Assembly (NCBI RefSeq): GCF_015070875.1
Contig: NZ_JADDIV010000001.1
Location: forward strand, 713,144-777,143
Length of the DNA: 64,000 nucleotides
Source: Ramlibacter pallidus
GTDB lineage: Bacteria; Pseudomonadota; Gammaproteobacteria; Burkholderiales; Burkholderiaceae_C
Direction of reading: 5' to 3'
In this document: one piece after another, positions 35,456-45,199 of the stretch
How positions within the stretch are numbered: position 1 is the first letter of the stretch
Layout of the letters: every line of letters starts with the position of its first letter
Notes under the pieces: generated by a model
Seen by the model: the letters and a program-made list of their open reading frames with translations, nothing else
Databases searched by the model: none
Told to the model about the DNA's origin: nothing
Position numbers and translations under genes: made by a program

Positions 35456-36358
35456 ATGAGCGTCTCCCTCGAAGACAAGCTGGTCGTCGCGATCTCCTCG
35501 CGGGCGCTGTTCGACTTCGAGGAAGAGAACCGCGTGTTCGAGGCCGGCGACCCGGCCGCCTACATGCAGCTGCAGCTGCAGCGCCTGGACCAGCCGGCCC
35601 GGCCCGGCATCGCCTTCTCGCTGATCCGCAAGCTGCTGGCGTTCAACGACACCTCGTCGCAGCGCGTCGAGGTCGTGGTGCTGTCACGCAACGACCCCGT
35701 GTCGGGCATGCGCGTGTTCCGCTCGGCCAAGGCCAACGCGATCCACCTGCAGCGCGGCGTGTTCACGCAGGGGCGCTCGCCCTTCGGGTACCTGCGGCCG
35801 CTGCGCGCGCACCTGTTCCTGTCGACGAACGCGGAGGATGTCCGTGGCGCCCTGGCCGCCGGCTTTCCCGCGGCGCGCGTGCTGACCGAGTCGGTGCTGG
35901 CCAGCGTCAACTACCCGAACGAGGTGCGCATCGCCTTCGACGGCGATGCCGTGCTGTTCTCCGACGAGGCCGAGCGCGTGTTCCAGGACCAGGGGCTCGA
36001 GGCCTTCCAGCAACATGAGCTGTCGAAGGCGGCGCAGCCGCTGCCCGGCGGCCCCTTCAAGCCGCTGCTGTCCGCCTTGCACCGGCTGCAGCGGGCGGGC
36101 AATTCGCAGATGCGCATCCGCACGGCCCTGGTCACCGCCCGCAGCGCACCGGCCCATGAACGCGCGATCCGCACGCTGATGGACTGGAACATCCACGTCG
36201 ACGAAGCCATGTTCCTCGGCGGCCTGCCCAAGGGCGAGTTCCTGCGCGAGTTCGAACCCGACTTCTTCTTCGACGACCAGACCCGCCACGTCGCGCATGC
36301 GGCGCTGCACGTGCCGGCCGGCCACGTCGCCGCGGGCGTCGCCAACTCCGTCGCCTGA
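35456..36358 (+). CDS. Cytosolic-type 5'-nucleotidase
   Basis: A 300-residue protein related to cytosolic 5'-nucleotidase I, with LVVAISSRALFDFEEENRVF at the N-terminus, ISSRALF-type HAD motif I, VVLSRNDPVSGMRVF, the conserved IAFDGDAVLFSDEAERVF and FEPDFFFDDQTRHV. These enzymes dephosphorylate nucleoside monophosphates in the cytoplasm. It lies 5 bases after gspF and is likely co-transcribed, though no functional link is evident. Confidence 0.9.
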   Translation: MSVSLEDKLVVAISSRALFDFEEENRVFEAGDPAAYMQLQLQRLDQPARPGIAFSLIRKLLAFNDTSSQRVEVVVLSRNDPVSGMRVFRSAKANAIHLQRGVFTQGRSPFGYLRPLRAHLFLSTNAEDVRGALAAGFPAARVLTESVLASVNYPNEVRIAFDGDAVLFSDEAERVFQDQGLEAFQQHELSKAAQPLPGGPFKPLLSALHRLQRAGNSQMRIRTALVTARSAPAHERAIRTLMDWNIHVDEAMFLGGLPKGEFLREFEPDFFFDDQTRHVAHAALHVPAGHVAAGVANSVA

Positions 36359-36433
36359 CGGCGCCGGTTTCGCACGCGCACAGTGCGCGGAAGCTGACAA
36401 GCCCCGGCCACCCCGGCCGGCCAAGATGGCTCC

Positions 36434-37081
36434 ATGGCGCAAGCACAAACCCGGAGCCAGACGCAAGGCGAAGAACTCGCCAATGCCCTGAGCCATGGCT
36501 TCGGGGCCGTCCTCGCCGCGGTGTTCAGCCCGCAGATGATCACCCGCGCCCTCGAGGCCGGGACGGTGCATGCGGCGGCGGCCGCGGTGTTCTGCGTCTC
36601 GATGATCCTGCTGTTCTCGGTCTCCGCCGCCTACCACTGGGCACCCACCGGACCGCTGAAGGACATGCTGCGGCGCTTCGACCACGCGGCCATCTTCCTG
36701 TTCATCGCGGGCTCGTACACGCCGTTCATGCTCGGCACCGTGGCGCAGCACGGCGGCCGCTGGGTCCTCGCGATCGTCTGGGTGGTCGCGGCGTTCGGCA
36801 TGGTGGCGAAGTGCGTCAACCGCCTCACGCACCCGATCCTGTCGACATCGCTCTACCTGGCGCTCGGCTGGATCTCGGTGGTCATCCTGAAGCCCCTGAT
36901 CGTCCACACCCCGCCGACCGGCGTCATCCTGCTGGTCGCGGGCGGCGTGCTGTACACGCTGGGGGCGATTGTCTTCCACCTCGACGACCGCTACCGCTAT
37001 GCGCACTTCGTCTGGCACCTGCTGGTGCTGAGCGCCAGCGCCTGCCACTTCGTCGCGGTGCTGAACTACGCGGTGATCTGA
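36434..37081 (+). CDS. Hemolysin III / PAQR family membrane protein
   Basis: A 215-residue protein with seven predicted helices. Conserved polar residues of the family are visible: NALSHGFGAVL, SAAYHWAP, RRFDHAAIFLFIAGSYTPF and the late HFVWHLLVLSASACHF. The His/Asp set probably binds zinc as in the CREST superfamily. Despite the name, a haemolytic role is not established for most members. It has a 75-base upstream gap and no obvious partner. Confidence 0.9.
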   Translation: MAQAQTRSQTQGEELANALSHGFGAVLAAVFSPQMITRALEAGTVHAAAAAVFCVSMILLFSVSAAYHWAPTGPLKDMLRRFDHAAIFLFIAGSYTPFMLGTVAQHGGRWVLAIVWVVAAFGMVAKCVNRLTHPILSTSLYLALGWISVVILKPLIVHTPPTGVILLVAGGVLYTLGAIVFHLDDRYRYAHFVWHLLVLSASACHFVAVLNYAVI

Positions 37082-37113
37082 CGCTCCCCGCGTTCGATCG
37101 GATCGCTTCCGAG

Positions 37114-37127
37114 CTTATCCCGATAAG
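37114..37127. promoter_or_regulatory. Palindrome upstream of ssuE
   Basis: CTTATCCCGATAAG has perfect 6-base arms around CC and lies 73 bases before ssuE. LysR-type sulfur regulators (CysB/Cbl/SsuR) bind AT-rich dyads of this kind in ssu promoters, so it is a candidate operator. Confidence 0.45.
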
Positions 37128-37200
37128 TTACTGAGAACTCTGTCGTTCCCTTGCCGGCGGTGCGCTTCCAGAATCGCGCCACCACCACACAGGGGCCACG

Positions 37201-37785
37201 ATGTCCATCCTGCTTCTCGCCGGCAGCCCGTCGGAGCGTTCGCGCTCCGCCGCCCTGCTCGACGCCGTGCACCAGCGGCTGCGCCACCGCGCGCCGGACG
37301 TCGAGCGCCTGCACGTGCGCGAGTTGTCGCCGCAAGCGCTGCTGCTCGGCGACGGCGCGCACCGCAGCATCGCCGCGGCCACCGACCAGGTCGATCGCGC
37401 GCGCGCCGTCGTCATCGCCACGCCGGTCTACAAGGCGGCCTACAGCGGCGTGCTCAAGGTGTTCCTCGACCTGCTGCCGCAGACCGCGCTGCGCGGCAAG
37501 GTCATCCTGCCGCTGGCCACCGGCGGCAGCGCGCACCACATGCTCGCGCTCGACTACGCGCTGCGACCCGTGCTGCAATCGCTGTCCGCCCGGCACATCC
37601 TGCCCGGGGTCTACGCGACCGATGCGCAGGTGACGCTCACGCCGGAAGGCGCGCACCACCTCACGACCGACATCGCGGACCGTCTCGACGACGCCGTCAC
37701 GACGCTGCTGGCGGAGACGCAACGGCACGCGCCCACGCCCGCGTTCGAAGCCATCGCCTTCGCGGACGTGCGATGTAGCGTCTGA
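37201..37785 (+). CDS. ssuE: NAD(P)H-dependent FMN reductase
   Basis: A 194-residue flavodoxin-fold reductase supplying FMNH2 to the alkanesulfonate monooxygenase. The flavin loop LLAGSPSERSRSAALL, TPVYKAAYSGVLKVFLDLLP and LATGGSAHHMLALDYALRPVL are characteristic of SsuE/MsuE. It is the first gene of the ssu operon and lies downstream of a likely sulfur-control palindrome. Expression under sulfate limitation is expected from other bacteria. Confidence 0.95.
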   Translation: MSILLLAGSPSERSRSAALLDAVHQRLRHRAPDVERLHVRELSPQALLLGDGAHRSIAAATDQVDRARAVVIATPVYKAAYSGVLKVFLDLLPQTALRGKVILPLATGGSAHHMLALDYALRPVLQSLSARHILPGVYATDAQVTLTPEGAHHLTTDIADRLDDAVTTLLAETQRHAPTPAFEAIAFADVRCSV

Positions 37786-37879
37786 ACGCTTTCCTCCCTT
37801 CGCTCTCTCCCCGTTCCACCACCACCGCCCCGGCGGCAGGGCGCAGCCTTGCCTGCGCGGCTTCGAGAAAGACAAAGAC

Positions 37880-38833
37880 ATGAGTGCATCCTGGTCCATC
37901 CGCCGCCGCGCCCTGCTCGCCGGCGCGGCGCTCGCCTCCATCGTCCCGGCGCACGCGCAGGTTCCGCGCGGCGAACTGCGCATCGGCTTCCAGAAGGGCG
38001 CCAGCCTGCTGCTGCTGCAGAAGGCGCAGGGCAGCATCGAGAAGAAGCTCGCGCCCCTGGGCTTCGGCGTGAAGTGGGTCGAGTTCCCGGCCGGCCCGCA
38101 ATTGCTGGAAGGCCTGAACGTCGGTGCCGTCGACATCGGCTTCGTCGGCGAGGCGCCGCCGATCTTCGCGCAGGCGGCCGGCGCCCTCTTCTATTACATC
38201 GGCCACGACCCGGCGGCTCCGCAGGCGGAGGCCGTGCTGGTCCCACGCGACTCTCCGATCCGCAGCGTCGCCGACCTCAAGGGCCGCAAGGTCGCATTGA
38301 ACAAGGGCAGCAACGTGCACTACCTGCTCGTCAAGCTGGTGGAGAAGCACGGTCTGCGCTGGAGCGACATCTCGCCCGTCTACCTGCCGCCGGCGGACGC
38401 ACGCGCCGCCTTCGAGAGCCGCAACGTGGATGCCTGGGTGATCTGGGATCCGTTCCTGGCCGCCGCGGAGAAGCAGACCGGGGCGCGAGTGCTGGCGGAC
38501 GCGACCGGCGTCGCCAGCAACCACCAGTTCTATCTCGGTGCCCGCGGATTCGTGGAGAAGAACGGCCCGGTCATCCGCGCCGTGTTCGACGACGCCGGGG
38601 AAAAGGGGCGCTGGCTGAAGAACAACCTGCGCGCGGCCGCCGAGCAGATCGCGCCGCTGCAGGGACTGCCCGTGGACGTGGTGGAGAGCAGCCTGCGCCG
38701 CTACCAGTTCGACGTGCGGCCGCTGTCCGACGCGGTGCTGGCGGAGCAGCAGCGCATCGCCGACACCTTTCACCAGCTCGGGCTGATCCCGCGGCGCGTG
38801 GTGGTGAAGGAAGCCACGTGGAAGGCGGTGTGA
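37880..38833 (+). CDS. ssuA: Sulfonate ABC transporter substrate-binding protein (first copy)
   Basis: A 317-residue periplasmic protein with a signal peptide (SIRRRALLAGAALASIVPAHAQ) carrying an arginine run that may be Tat-type. The mature part starts [47 protein letters not shown] and DAWVIWDPFLAAAE are SsuA hallmarks. It binds an aliphatic sulfonate for the SsuBC importer. It is followed at once by a second, divergent copy. Confidence 0.94.
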   Translation: MSASWSIRRRALLAGAALASIVPAHAQVPRGELRIGFQKGASLLLLQKAQGSIEKKLAPLGFGVKWVEFPAGPQLLEGLNVGAVDIGFVGEAPPIFAQAAGALFYYIGHDPAAPQAEAVLVPRDSPIRSVADLKGRKVALNKGSNVHYLLVKLVEKHGLRWSDISPVYLPPADARAAFESRNVDAWVIWDPFLAAAEKQTGARVLADATGVASNHQFYLGARGFVEKNGPVIRAVFDDAGEKGRWLKNNLRAAAEQIAPLQGLPVDVVESSLRRYQFDVRPLSDAVLAEQQRIADTFHQLGLIPRRVVVKEATWKAV

Positions 38834-38835
38834 GC

Positions 38836-39804
38836 ATGGCTGCACGAACTTCCTCCGAACGCCGCGCCGTGCTGAAGCTGCTGGCCGGTGCCACCGCCGC
38901 CTGGGGACTCCCCGCGGCCGCCCGCGGGGCACCCGCCCAGCTGCGCATCGGCTACCAGAAGTCGGCCGTGAACCTGGTGATCCTGAAGCAGCAGGGCGCG
39001 CTGGAGAAGCGCTTCGCCGACACCCGCGTGCAGTGGATCGAGTTCCCCGCCGGCCCGCAGTTGCTCGAGGCGCTGGCCGCGGGCAGCCTGGAGTTCGGCC
39101 TGACCGGCGATTCGCCGCCGGTGTTCGCGCAGGCGGCGGGCAAGGACCTCCTGTATGTCGGTGCCGAGCCGCCGAAACCCGACAGCTCCGCCATCCTCGT
39201 GCTGCCGGATTCCCCGCTGCGCACGCTGGCCGACCTGAAGGGCCGCCGCATCGCGCTGCAGAAGGGCTCCTCGGCGCACTACCTGCTCGTGCGTGCGGTC
39301 GACAAGGCCGGCCTGCAGTGGTCCGACATCCAGCCGATCTACCTCGCGCCGGCCGATGCGCGCGCCGCCTTCGAACGGCGCAGCGTGGATGCATGGGCGA
39401 TCTGGGACCCGTTCTATGCGGCGGTGCAGCTGGCGTTGAAGCCGCGCGCGCTGTCGACGGGGCGCGAGCTGTCCAGCAACAACACCTTCTACCTTGCATC
39501 GCGGCCGTTCGCCACGCAGCACCCCGACGCGCTTGCCGTGCTGTTCGAGGAACTCACCCGCGCCGACCGCTTCGCCCAGGACCAGCGTCCGGCCGCGATC
39601 AAGCTGGTGGCGGGTTTCAGCGGCCTCGACGCCGGCGTGGTGAGCCTGTTCATCCAGCGCCGGCCGGTGTCCCCCGTGGGTCCGCTGACCCCGGCGATCG
39701 CGGCCGACCAGCAGCGCGTGGCCGACGCGTTCCACCGCCTCGGCCTCATCCCGAAACCCGTGCGCGTCGCCGACATCGTGTGGCGCCCCGACACCGCGAA
39801 ATGA
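38836..39804 (+). CDS. Sulfonate ABC transporter substrate-binding protein (second copy)
   Basis: A 322-residue paralogue of the preceding protein, with [51 protein letters not shown] and [14 protein letters not shown]. The signal peptide is [19 protein letters not shown]. An upstream GTG at 38830 overlaps the previous stop by 4 bases and may be the true start; ATG at 38836 is listed. The ligand-contact region differs (GDSPPV against GEAPPI), so the two may broaden substrate range. Both would feed SsuC/SsuB. Confidence 0.93.
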   Translation: MAARTSSERRAVLKLLAGATAAWGLPAAARGAPAQLRIGYQKSAVNLVILKQQGALEKRFADTRVQWIEFPAGPQLLEALAAGSLEFGLTGDSPPVFAQAAGKDLLYVGAEPPKPDSSAILVLPDSPLRTLADLKGRRIALQKGSSAHYLLVRAVDKAGLQWSDIQPIYLAPADARAAFERRSVDAWAIWDPFYAAVQLALKPRALSTGRELSSNNTFYLASRPFATQHPDALAVLFEELTRADRFAQDQRPAAIKLVAGFSGLDAGVVSLFIQRRPVSPVGPLTPAIAADQQRVADAFHRLGLIPKPVRVADIVWRPDTAK

Positions 39805-39817
39805 CAAGGAACCCCGC

Positions 39818-40981
39818 ATGCAGATCTTCTGGTTCATCCCCACGCACGGCGACAGCCGCTACCTCGGAACGAGCGAGGGCGCGCGCCACCTGGACCACGC
39901 GTACCTGAAGCAGGTCGCGCAGGCCGCCGACAACCTCGGTTACGAAGGCGTGCTGATCCCCACCGGCCGCTCCTGCGAGGACCCCTGGGTGGTCGCCGCG
40001 AGCCTGATCCCGGTCACGCAGCGCCTGAAGTTCCTGGTGGCGGTGCGACCGGGACTGCACCAGCCCAGCCTGGCCGCACGGATGGCCGCGACCTTCGACC
40101 GCCTCTCCGGCGGGCGGCTGCTGATCAACCTGGTCACCGGCGGCGACCAGGCCGAACTCGAAGGCGACGGCGTCTTCCTCGACCATGCCGCGCGCTACGA
40201 GCAGTCCGCGGAGTTCATCCGCATCTGGCGCGAAGTGCTGGCGCGCAGCCACACGGGCGGGTCCTTCGATTTCGAGGGACAGCACCTGGCCGTGCGCGGG
40301 GCGAAGCTGCTGTTCCCGCCGTTGCAGCAGCCGCACCCGCCGGTGTACTTCGGCGGCTCCTCGGAAGCGGCACATGAACTCGCGGCCGAACAGGTCGAGA
40401 CCTACCTCACCTGGGGCGAGCCCCCGGCCGACGTGGCGCGCAAGGTCGCCGACGTGCGGGCGCGCGCCGCCAAGCGCGGGCGCACCGTGCGCTTCGGCAT
40501 CCGCCTGCACGTCATCGTGCGCGAGACGGAGGACGCTGCTTGGCAGGCCGCAGAGGACCTGATCAGCCGGCTCGACGACGCCACCGTCGTCCGCGCCCAG
40601 GCCGCGTTCGCCCGCATGGACTCGGAAGGGCAGCGCCGCATGGCGGCGCTGCACGCCGGCGGGCGCAAACGTTCGCGCGCCGACCTGGAGATCAGCCCGA
40701 ACCTGTGGGCGGGCGTCGGCCTGGTGCGCGGTGGCGCGGGAACGGCGCTGGTCGGCGACCCCAAGACGGTGGCCACGCGCATCGAGGAGTACGCGGCCCT
40801 GGGCCTGGACACCTTCGTGTTCTCCGGCTATCCGCACCTCGAAGAGGCATACCGCTTCGCCGAGCTCGTCTTCCCGCTGCTGCCGCGCGAAGTGCGCGAA
40901 CGGCTGCCGGGCCACGCGGTGGGCGGCCCGTCCGGCGAGACGGTCGCCAACAGCTACGTGCCGCGCGCGTCGCAGAGCTGA
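39818..40981 (+). CDS. ssuD: FMNH2-dependent alkanesulfonate monooxygenase
   Basis: A 387-residue luciferase-like TIM-barrel enzyme that splits the C-S bond of alkanesulfonates, releasing sulfite and an aldehyde. It begins [22 protein letters not shown] as in E. coli SsuD. The active-site region [15 protein letters not shown], and [25 protein letters not shown], are intact. Length is normal. It uses the reduced flavin from SsuE and substrate from the flanking transporter. Confidence 0.96.
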   Translation: MQIFWFIPTHGDSRYLGTSEGARHLDHAYLKQVAQAADNLGYEGVLIPTGRSCEDPWVVAASLIPVTQRLKFLVAVRPGLHQPSLAARMAATFDRLSGGRLLINLVTGGDQAELEGDGVFLDHAARYEQSAEFIRIWREVLARSHTGGSFDFEGQHLAVRGAKLLFPPLQQPHPPVYFGGSSEAAHELAAEQVETYLTWGEPPADVARKVADVRARAAKRGRTVRFGIRLHVIVRETEDAAWQAAEDLISRLDDATVVRAQAAFARMDSEGQRRMAALHAGGRKRSRADLEISPNLWAGVGLVRGGAGTALVGDPKTVATRIEEYAALGLDTFVFSGYPHLEEAYRFAELVFPLLPREVRERLPGHAVGGPSGETVANSYVPRASQS

Positions 40982-40990
40982 GGAGGCCGC

Positions 40991-41872
40991 ATGCAAGTCC
41001 CTGAAATCCAGACCACCGCGGTCGCCGCAGGCGGCGGCTGGGCGGCACTGGACGCGCCGTCCGCTTCGGCAGCGCCCACCGGGCCGTCGCGCCTGCGGGC
41101 GGTCGGGCACGCCTTGCTGCAACGGCTGCTGCCGTGGATCGTCCCGGTGGCGCTGCTCGTGGCGTGGCAGCTGGCATCGAGCTTCGGCTGGCTGTCCACG
41201 CGGGTGCTGCCGGCGCCTTCCGAGGTGCTGCGCGCCGGGCTGGCGCTGGCCCAGTCGGGCGAACTCTGGACGCACGTGCGGGTGAGCGCGGGCCGCGCCT
41301 TCCTCGGGCTGGCGAGCGGCGGCGGACTGGGCCTGCTGCTCGGGCTGCTCACGGGTTCGCTGCGGCTGGCCGAGACGCTGCTGGACTCCAGCTTCCAGAT
41401 GCTGCGCAACATCCCGGCGCTGGCGCTGATCCCGCTGGTGATCCTCTGGTTCGGCATCGACGAGACGGCCAAGCTGTTCCTGATCTCGGTGTCGGTGTTC
41501 TTCCCGATCTACCTGAACACCTTCCATGGCATCCGCAACGTGGACCCGGGACTGATCGAGATGGGCCGCACCTACGGCCTGTCGCGCCGGCAGTTGTACC
41601 TGCAGGTGATCCTGCCGGGCGCGCTGTCGTCCATCCTGGTCGGCCTGCGCTTCTCGCTCGGGCTGATGTGGGTGATCCTGATCGTGGCCGAGACCATTTC
41701 GGCTCAGGCCGGCATCGGCTACCTGACCATGAACGCGCGCGAGTTCCTGCAGACCGACGTGGTGCTCGTGGGCATCCTGCTCTACGCGGTGCTCGGCAAG
41801 CTCGCGGACCTCCTCGCGCGCGGCCTGGAGCAATGGTGGCTGCGCTGGCATCCCGGCTACCAGAAGGGCTGA
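40991..41872 (+). CDS. ssuC: Sulfonate ABC transporter permease
   Basis: A 293-residue permease with a longer than usual N-terminus (about 50 residues before the first helix) and about six helices. The EAA loop reads [52 protein letters not shown] is typical of SsuC/TauC. AGGAGG precedes the ATG. It lies between ssuD and ssuB in the operon. Confidence 0.95.
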   Translation: MQVPEIQTTAVAAGGGWAALDAPSASAAPTGPSRLRAVGHALLQRLLPWIVPVALLVAWQLASSFGWLSTRVLPAPSEVLRAGLALAQSGELWTHVRVSAGRAFLGLASGGGLGLLLGLLTGSLRLAETLLDSSFQMLRNIPALALIPLVILWFGIDETAKLFLISVSVFFPIYLNTFHGIRNVDPGLIEMGRTYGLSRRQLYLQVILPGALSSILVGLRFSLGLMWVILIVAETISAQAGIGYLTMNAREFLQTDVVLVGILLYAVLGKLADLLARGLEQWWLRWHPGYQKG

Positions 41873-41876
41873 CCCG

Positions 41877-42677
41877 ATGACCGCCTCTGCTTCCCCTACC
41901 GGCGTCCGGCTCGAAGCCCGCCGCCTGTCGAAGAGTTTCGGCCCGCGCCCCGTCCTGCGCGACACCGAACTGGTGATCGAACCCGGCGAGTTCGTGGCCA
42001 TCGTCGGCCGCAGCGGCTGCGGCAAGAGCACGCTGCTGCGGCTCGTCGCCGGGTTGGAGTCCCCGACCACGGGCGAACTGCGGGCCGACGGGCTGACGGT
42101 GGCCGGCTTGCGCAACGACACCCGCATCATGTTCCAGGACGCCCGGCTGCTGCCCTGGCGGCGCGTGATCGACAACGTGGCCCTGGGCCTGCCCCAGGCG
42201 CAACGCGACGGGGCGCGCGAGGTGCTGGCGCAGGTGGGGCTGGCGGACCGCGCCGGCGACTGGCCGGCCCGCCTGTCCGGCGGCCAACGGCAGCGCGTGT
42301 CGCTCGCCCGCGCGCTGGTGCACCACCCGCGCCTGCTGCTGCTGGACGAGCCCCTTGGCGCGCTCGATGCCCTGACGCGCATCGAGATGCACCGGCTGAT
42401 CGAATCGCTTTGGCTGCGCCATGGCTTCACGGCGCTGCTGGTGACGCACGACGTCCAGGAGGCGGTGGCGCTGGCCGACCGCGTGGTGCTGATCGAGGAC
42501 GGCCGCATCGCACTGGACGAGCGGGTCGACCTGCCGCGCCCGCGCGTGCACGACGCCGCCTTCGCCGCCCTGGAGCGCCGCATCCTCGACCGGGTGCTGC
42601 GCAACCCGGGCAGCGAGCCGCCACCTTCTTCCGTCTGGAACGACCCGTCGGCGCACGCGCTGCGCTGGGCCGTCTGA
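41877..42677 (+). CDS. ssuB: Sulfonate ABC transporter ATP-binding protein
   Basis: A 266-residue ATPase. Walker [27 protein letters not shown], signature RLSGGQRQR, Walker [17 protein letters not shown] and [14 protein letters not shown] are all present. It starts 4 bases after ssuC and completes the SsuABC importer. Confidence 0.96.
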   Translation: MTASASPTGVRLEARRLSKSFGPRPVLRDTELVIEPGEFVAIVGRSGCGKSTLLRLVAGLESPTTGELRADGLTVAGLRNDTRIMFQDARLLPWRRVIDNVALGLPQAQRDGAREVLAQVGLADRAGDWPARLSGGQRQRVSLARALVHHPRLLLLDEPLGALDALTRIEMHRLIESLWLRHGFTALLVTHDVQEAVALADRVVLIEDGRIALDERVDLPRPRVHDAAFAALERRILDRVLRNPGSEPPPSSVWNDPSAHALRWAV

Positions 42678-42712
42678 TCCCTTCGCCGTATTCTTCCACC
42701 ACAGGAGCTTCC

Positions 42713-42928
42713 ATGCCGATCCAGGCCATCAACGTCCGCAACCAGTTCAAGGGCCACATCAAGGAGATCCTGCGCGGCGACGTGCTGTCCGAAGTGGACG
42801 TGCAGACCCCGTGGGGCATCGTGACCTCGGTCATCACCACCCGGTCCGTCGACGAACTGCAGCTCAAGCCCGGTTCCGAGGTCGTCGCGCTCGTGAAATC
42901 CACGGAGGTTTCGCTGGCCAAGCTCTGA
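42713..42928 (+). CDS. ssuF: Molbindin-like TOBE domain protein
   Basis: A 71-residue single TOBE/molbindin domain, INVRNQFKGHIKEILRG through SEVVALVKSTEVSLAKL. SsuF of Pseudomonas putida has this size and position and is needed for growth on aromatic sulfonates. Oxyanion binding is likely. An AGGAG site precedes the ATG. It is the last gene of the operon. Confidence 0.9.
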   Translation: MPIQAINVRNQFKGHIKEILRGDVLSEVDVQTPWGIVTSVITTRSVDELQLKPGSEVVALVKSTEVSLAKL

Positions 42929-43037
42929 CGCGACGGGCGCCGACCTGTCCGGCGCCACCGCCGGACGGCGGCCGACGCCGGTCACGCCGCGCTCCTACGG
43001 CCGAGCCGCCTGGGAAGGCTCATGCTTGCGGCACACC

Positions 43038-43817
43038 ATGAGACTCCGCGCCCGCAACCGCATCGCCCTCGACTGTGAAGAGGCTTGTCCCGTCGTCGCC
43101 ATGCTGCGCCCGCGCAGCGGCTCGCAGCAATGGGTGGTGGCCGAGCGCTACGCCATCGAGCCGTGGCTGGCGCCCACCGAATACGTGGACGCCTTCGGCA
43201 ACCTGTGCCAGCGCTTCACGCTGCCGCGCGGCAAGAGCGTGATCACCGCCGAGCACGAGGTCGAGGTGGCCGAGCAGATCGACGTGGACACGCGGGCCGC
43301 GCTGGTGCCGGCCGGCCAGCTGCCGGACGAGACGCTGCAGTACATGCTGCAAAGCCGCTACTGCCCGAGCGACATGATGTGCGAGCGGGCCGAGCGCATC
43401 GTCAAGGGCTGCGCGCCCGGCTATGCGCAGGCCCAGCGCATCGCCGAATGGATCCGCGAGAACATCGAATACAAGTACGGCGTCAGCGAGTCCAGCACCG
43501 GCGCGCTGGAGACGCTGAAGCACAAGGCGGGCGTCTGCCGCGACTTCTCGCACGTGGGCATCGCGCTGTGCCGCAGCCTGCTGATGCCGGCGCGCTTCGT
43601 CGTGGGTTACCTCCACCAGCTGGACCCCATGGACATGCACGCCTGGTACGAGGTCTTCCTCGGCGGCCGCTGGTTCGCCTTCGACGCCACGCAGGCGGAG
43701 CCGCGCGGCGGGCGCATCGTGGTGGCTTACGGGCGCGATGCGGCCGACGTGGCCTTCCTCTCCAACTACGGCCCGCTGGAGATCACCGACATGGACGTGT
43801 CGGTGCAGCAGGTCTAG
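43038..43817 (+). CDS. Transglutaminase-like cysteine protease family protein
   Basis: A 259-residue protein with the transglutaminase-like triad: Cys in GVCRDFSHVGIALCRSL, His in DMHAWYEVFLGG and Asp in AFDATQAEPRGG. An N-terminal beta domain (residues 1-110) is typical of the bacterial group. No signal peptide is visible. These proteins are generally peptidases or amidases; the substrate is unknown. ATG at 43038 is chosen over a TTG four codons earlier. It is convergent with the MocR gene. Confidence 0.87.
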   Translation: MRLRARNRIALDCEEACPVVAMLRPRSGSQQWVVAERYAIEPWLAPTEYVDAFGNLCQRFTLPRGKSVITAEHEVEVAEQIDVDTRAALVPAGQLPDETLQYMLQSRYCPSDMMCERAERIVKGCAPGYAQAQRIAEWIRENIEYKYGVSESSTGALETLKHKAGVCRDFSHVGIALCRSLLMPARFVVGYLHQLDPMDMHAWYEVFLGGRWFAFDATQAEPRGGRIVVAYGRDAADVAFLSNYGPLEITDMDVSVQQV

Positions 43818-43827
43818 CGCCGCCGCT

Positions 43828-45162
43828 TCAGAAAGCGTGGGCCTCGGCCACGCGCGCCACCTCCTCCAAGGCCGGTCGCAACGCGTCGAGCGCGACGGAA
43901 CCGAGCGCCAGGCGCAGCGCGTGCGGTGCGCGGCGCGCCGCCGAGAAGGGCTCCGCCGTGGACACCGAGATGCCTTGGCGCAGCAATACCGCGGCGACCG
44001 CATCCGCGCGGGCTTCGTCCGGCAAGGGCAGCCAGGTGAAGTAGGAGGCCGGGTGGGCGATGCGTTCGAATCTCGCGAGGACGTCGGCTGCGACGGCCTG
44101 CCGCGCGGTGGCGTCGCGGCGCTTGGCGGCTTCGAGGCGGGCGACGGTTCCGTCGGCGATCCAGCCGCAGGCGATGGCCGTCATCAGCGCCGGCGTGTTC
44201 CAGGTGGTGGCGCGGATCGCCCGCTCGATCCCGGGCACCCACTCCGCCGGCGCGGCCAGGAAGCCGACCCGCAAGCCGGTCGCCACGCTCTTGGAGAACC
44301 CCGAGACGTAGACCGTGCATTCCGGCGCCAGGCTGGCGAGCGGCGGCGGTGCATCCGCCGCCAGGAAGGCGTAGGCCGCATCCTCGACGACGACGAGCCC
44401 GTGGCGGCGCGCGACGGCAACCAGCGCCTTGCGGCAGCGGGTGCCCATCACCCAGCCGAGCGGGTTGTGCAATGTCGGCATGGTGTACAGCGCCCGCACG
44501 CGGCGGCGCTTGCACAGGGCCGTCAAGGCATCGGGGTCCGGTCCCTCGCCCGCGGCCGGCAGCGCGACGAGCTCCAGCCGCTGCGCTCCGGCCAGCACCT
44601 TGAAGCCGGGATAGGTCAGCGCATCGCAGGCGACGACGTCGCCCGGCTGGAGCAAGGCCATGGCCGTGACGGCCAGCCCGTGCTGCGCGCCGTCCACCAG
44701 CAGCACCTGCTCGGCGGGGATGGCCAGGCCGCGGCGCGCCACGTGGCGGGCGACGATGGCGCGTTCGTGCGCGCGCCCCCCGTGCGGCTGGTAGCGCAGC
44801 AGCGGCTCGAGGTCACCGGAGGCCGCCAGGGTGCGCAGTGCCGCCCGCAGCATGTCGGCCTGGCCGGGGACGGCGGGATAGTTGAAGTTCAGGTCGACGA
44901 CACCGGCGGGAACCGCCGGCTGGTCGATCCCGTGCCCGTGCGGCAGCGAGGTGTCGCGCACGTAGGTGCCGCGGCCCGTTTCGCCGCTCGCCAGCCCCAT
45001 GGCGCACAGTTCCGCATAGATCCGGGTGGCGGTCACGAGGGCCACGCCTTCGCGCGCCGCCAGCGCACGGTGCGTGGGCAGGCGCGTGCCGGGCGGCAGG
45101 CGGCCGCCGCGGATCTCCGCGGCGAGGCGATCGACGACCTGCTTGTAGCGTGGTTCGGGCAT
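43828..45162 (-). CDS. MocR-type regulator (GntR HTH plus aminotransferase domain)
   Basis: A 444-residue fusion. Residues 1-70 form a GntR winged helix (RYKQVVDRLAAEIRGGRLPPGTRLPTHR, VTATRIYAELCAMGL). A fold-type I aminotransferase domain follows, with YPGF, NPLGWVMG and the PLP lysine in VSGFSKSVATGLRVGF. MocR proteins use PLP as a sensor rather than for catalysis. It is divergent from a DJ-1/PfpI gene, a likely target, with a candidate operator between them. The DNA-binding domain seems complete. Confidence 0.92.
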   Translation of the reverse strand: MPEPRYKQVVDRLAAEIRGGRLPPGTRLPTHRALAAREGVALVTATRIYAELCAMGLASGETGRGTYVRDTSLPHGHGIDQPAVPAGVVDLNFNYPAVPGQADMLRAALRTLAASGDLEPLLRYQPHGGRAHERAIVARHVARRGLAIPAEQVLLVDGAQHGLAVTAMALLQPGDVVACDALTYPGFKVLAGAQRLELVALPAAGEGPDPDALTALCKRRRVRALYTMPTLHNPLGWVMGTRCRKALVAVARRHGLVVVEDAAYAFLAADAPPPLASLAPECTVYVSGFSKSVATGLRVGFLAAPAEWVPGIERAIRATTWNTPALMTAIACGWIADGTVARLEAAKRRDATARQAVAADVLARFERIAHPASYFTWLPLPDEARADAVAAVLLRQGISVSTAEPFSAARRAPHALRLALGSVALDALRPALEEVARVAEAHAF

Positions 45163-45180
45163 GCCGCAGTGTATCCATGA

Positions 45181-45199
45181 CAATCATTTGATCGTATTG
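45181..45199. promoter_or_regulatory. Candidate MocR-region operator
   Basis: CAATCATTTGATCGTATTG has CAAT/ATTG inverted ends within an AT-rich patch between the divergent MocR and DJ-1/PfpI genes. The dyad is imperfect and the assignment is tentative. Confidence 0.3.

Noticed and set aside
36359..36433. Possible terminator after the nucleotidase
   Set aside because: GC-rich short dyads occur but without a T-run or a stable uninterrupted stem.
39746..42985. A 1079-codon reverse-strand open frame
   Set aside because: It is the antisense shadow of ssuD, ssuC, ssuB and ssuF, whose proteins have clear motifs.
42929..43037. Possible terminator after ssuF
   Set aside because: A GCCGGACGGCGGCC-rich region can fold, but there is no T-run and the stem is ambiguous.
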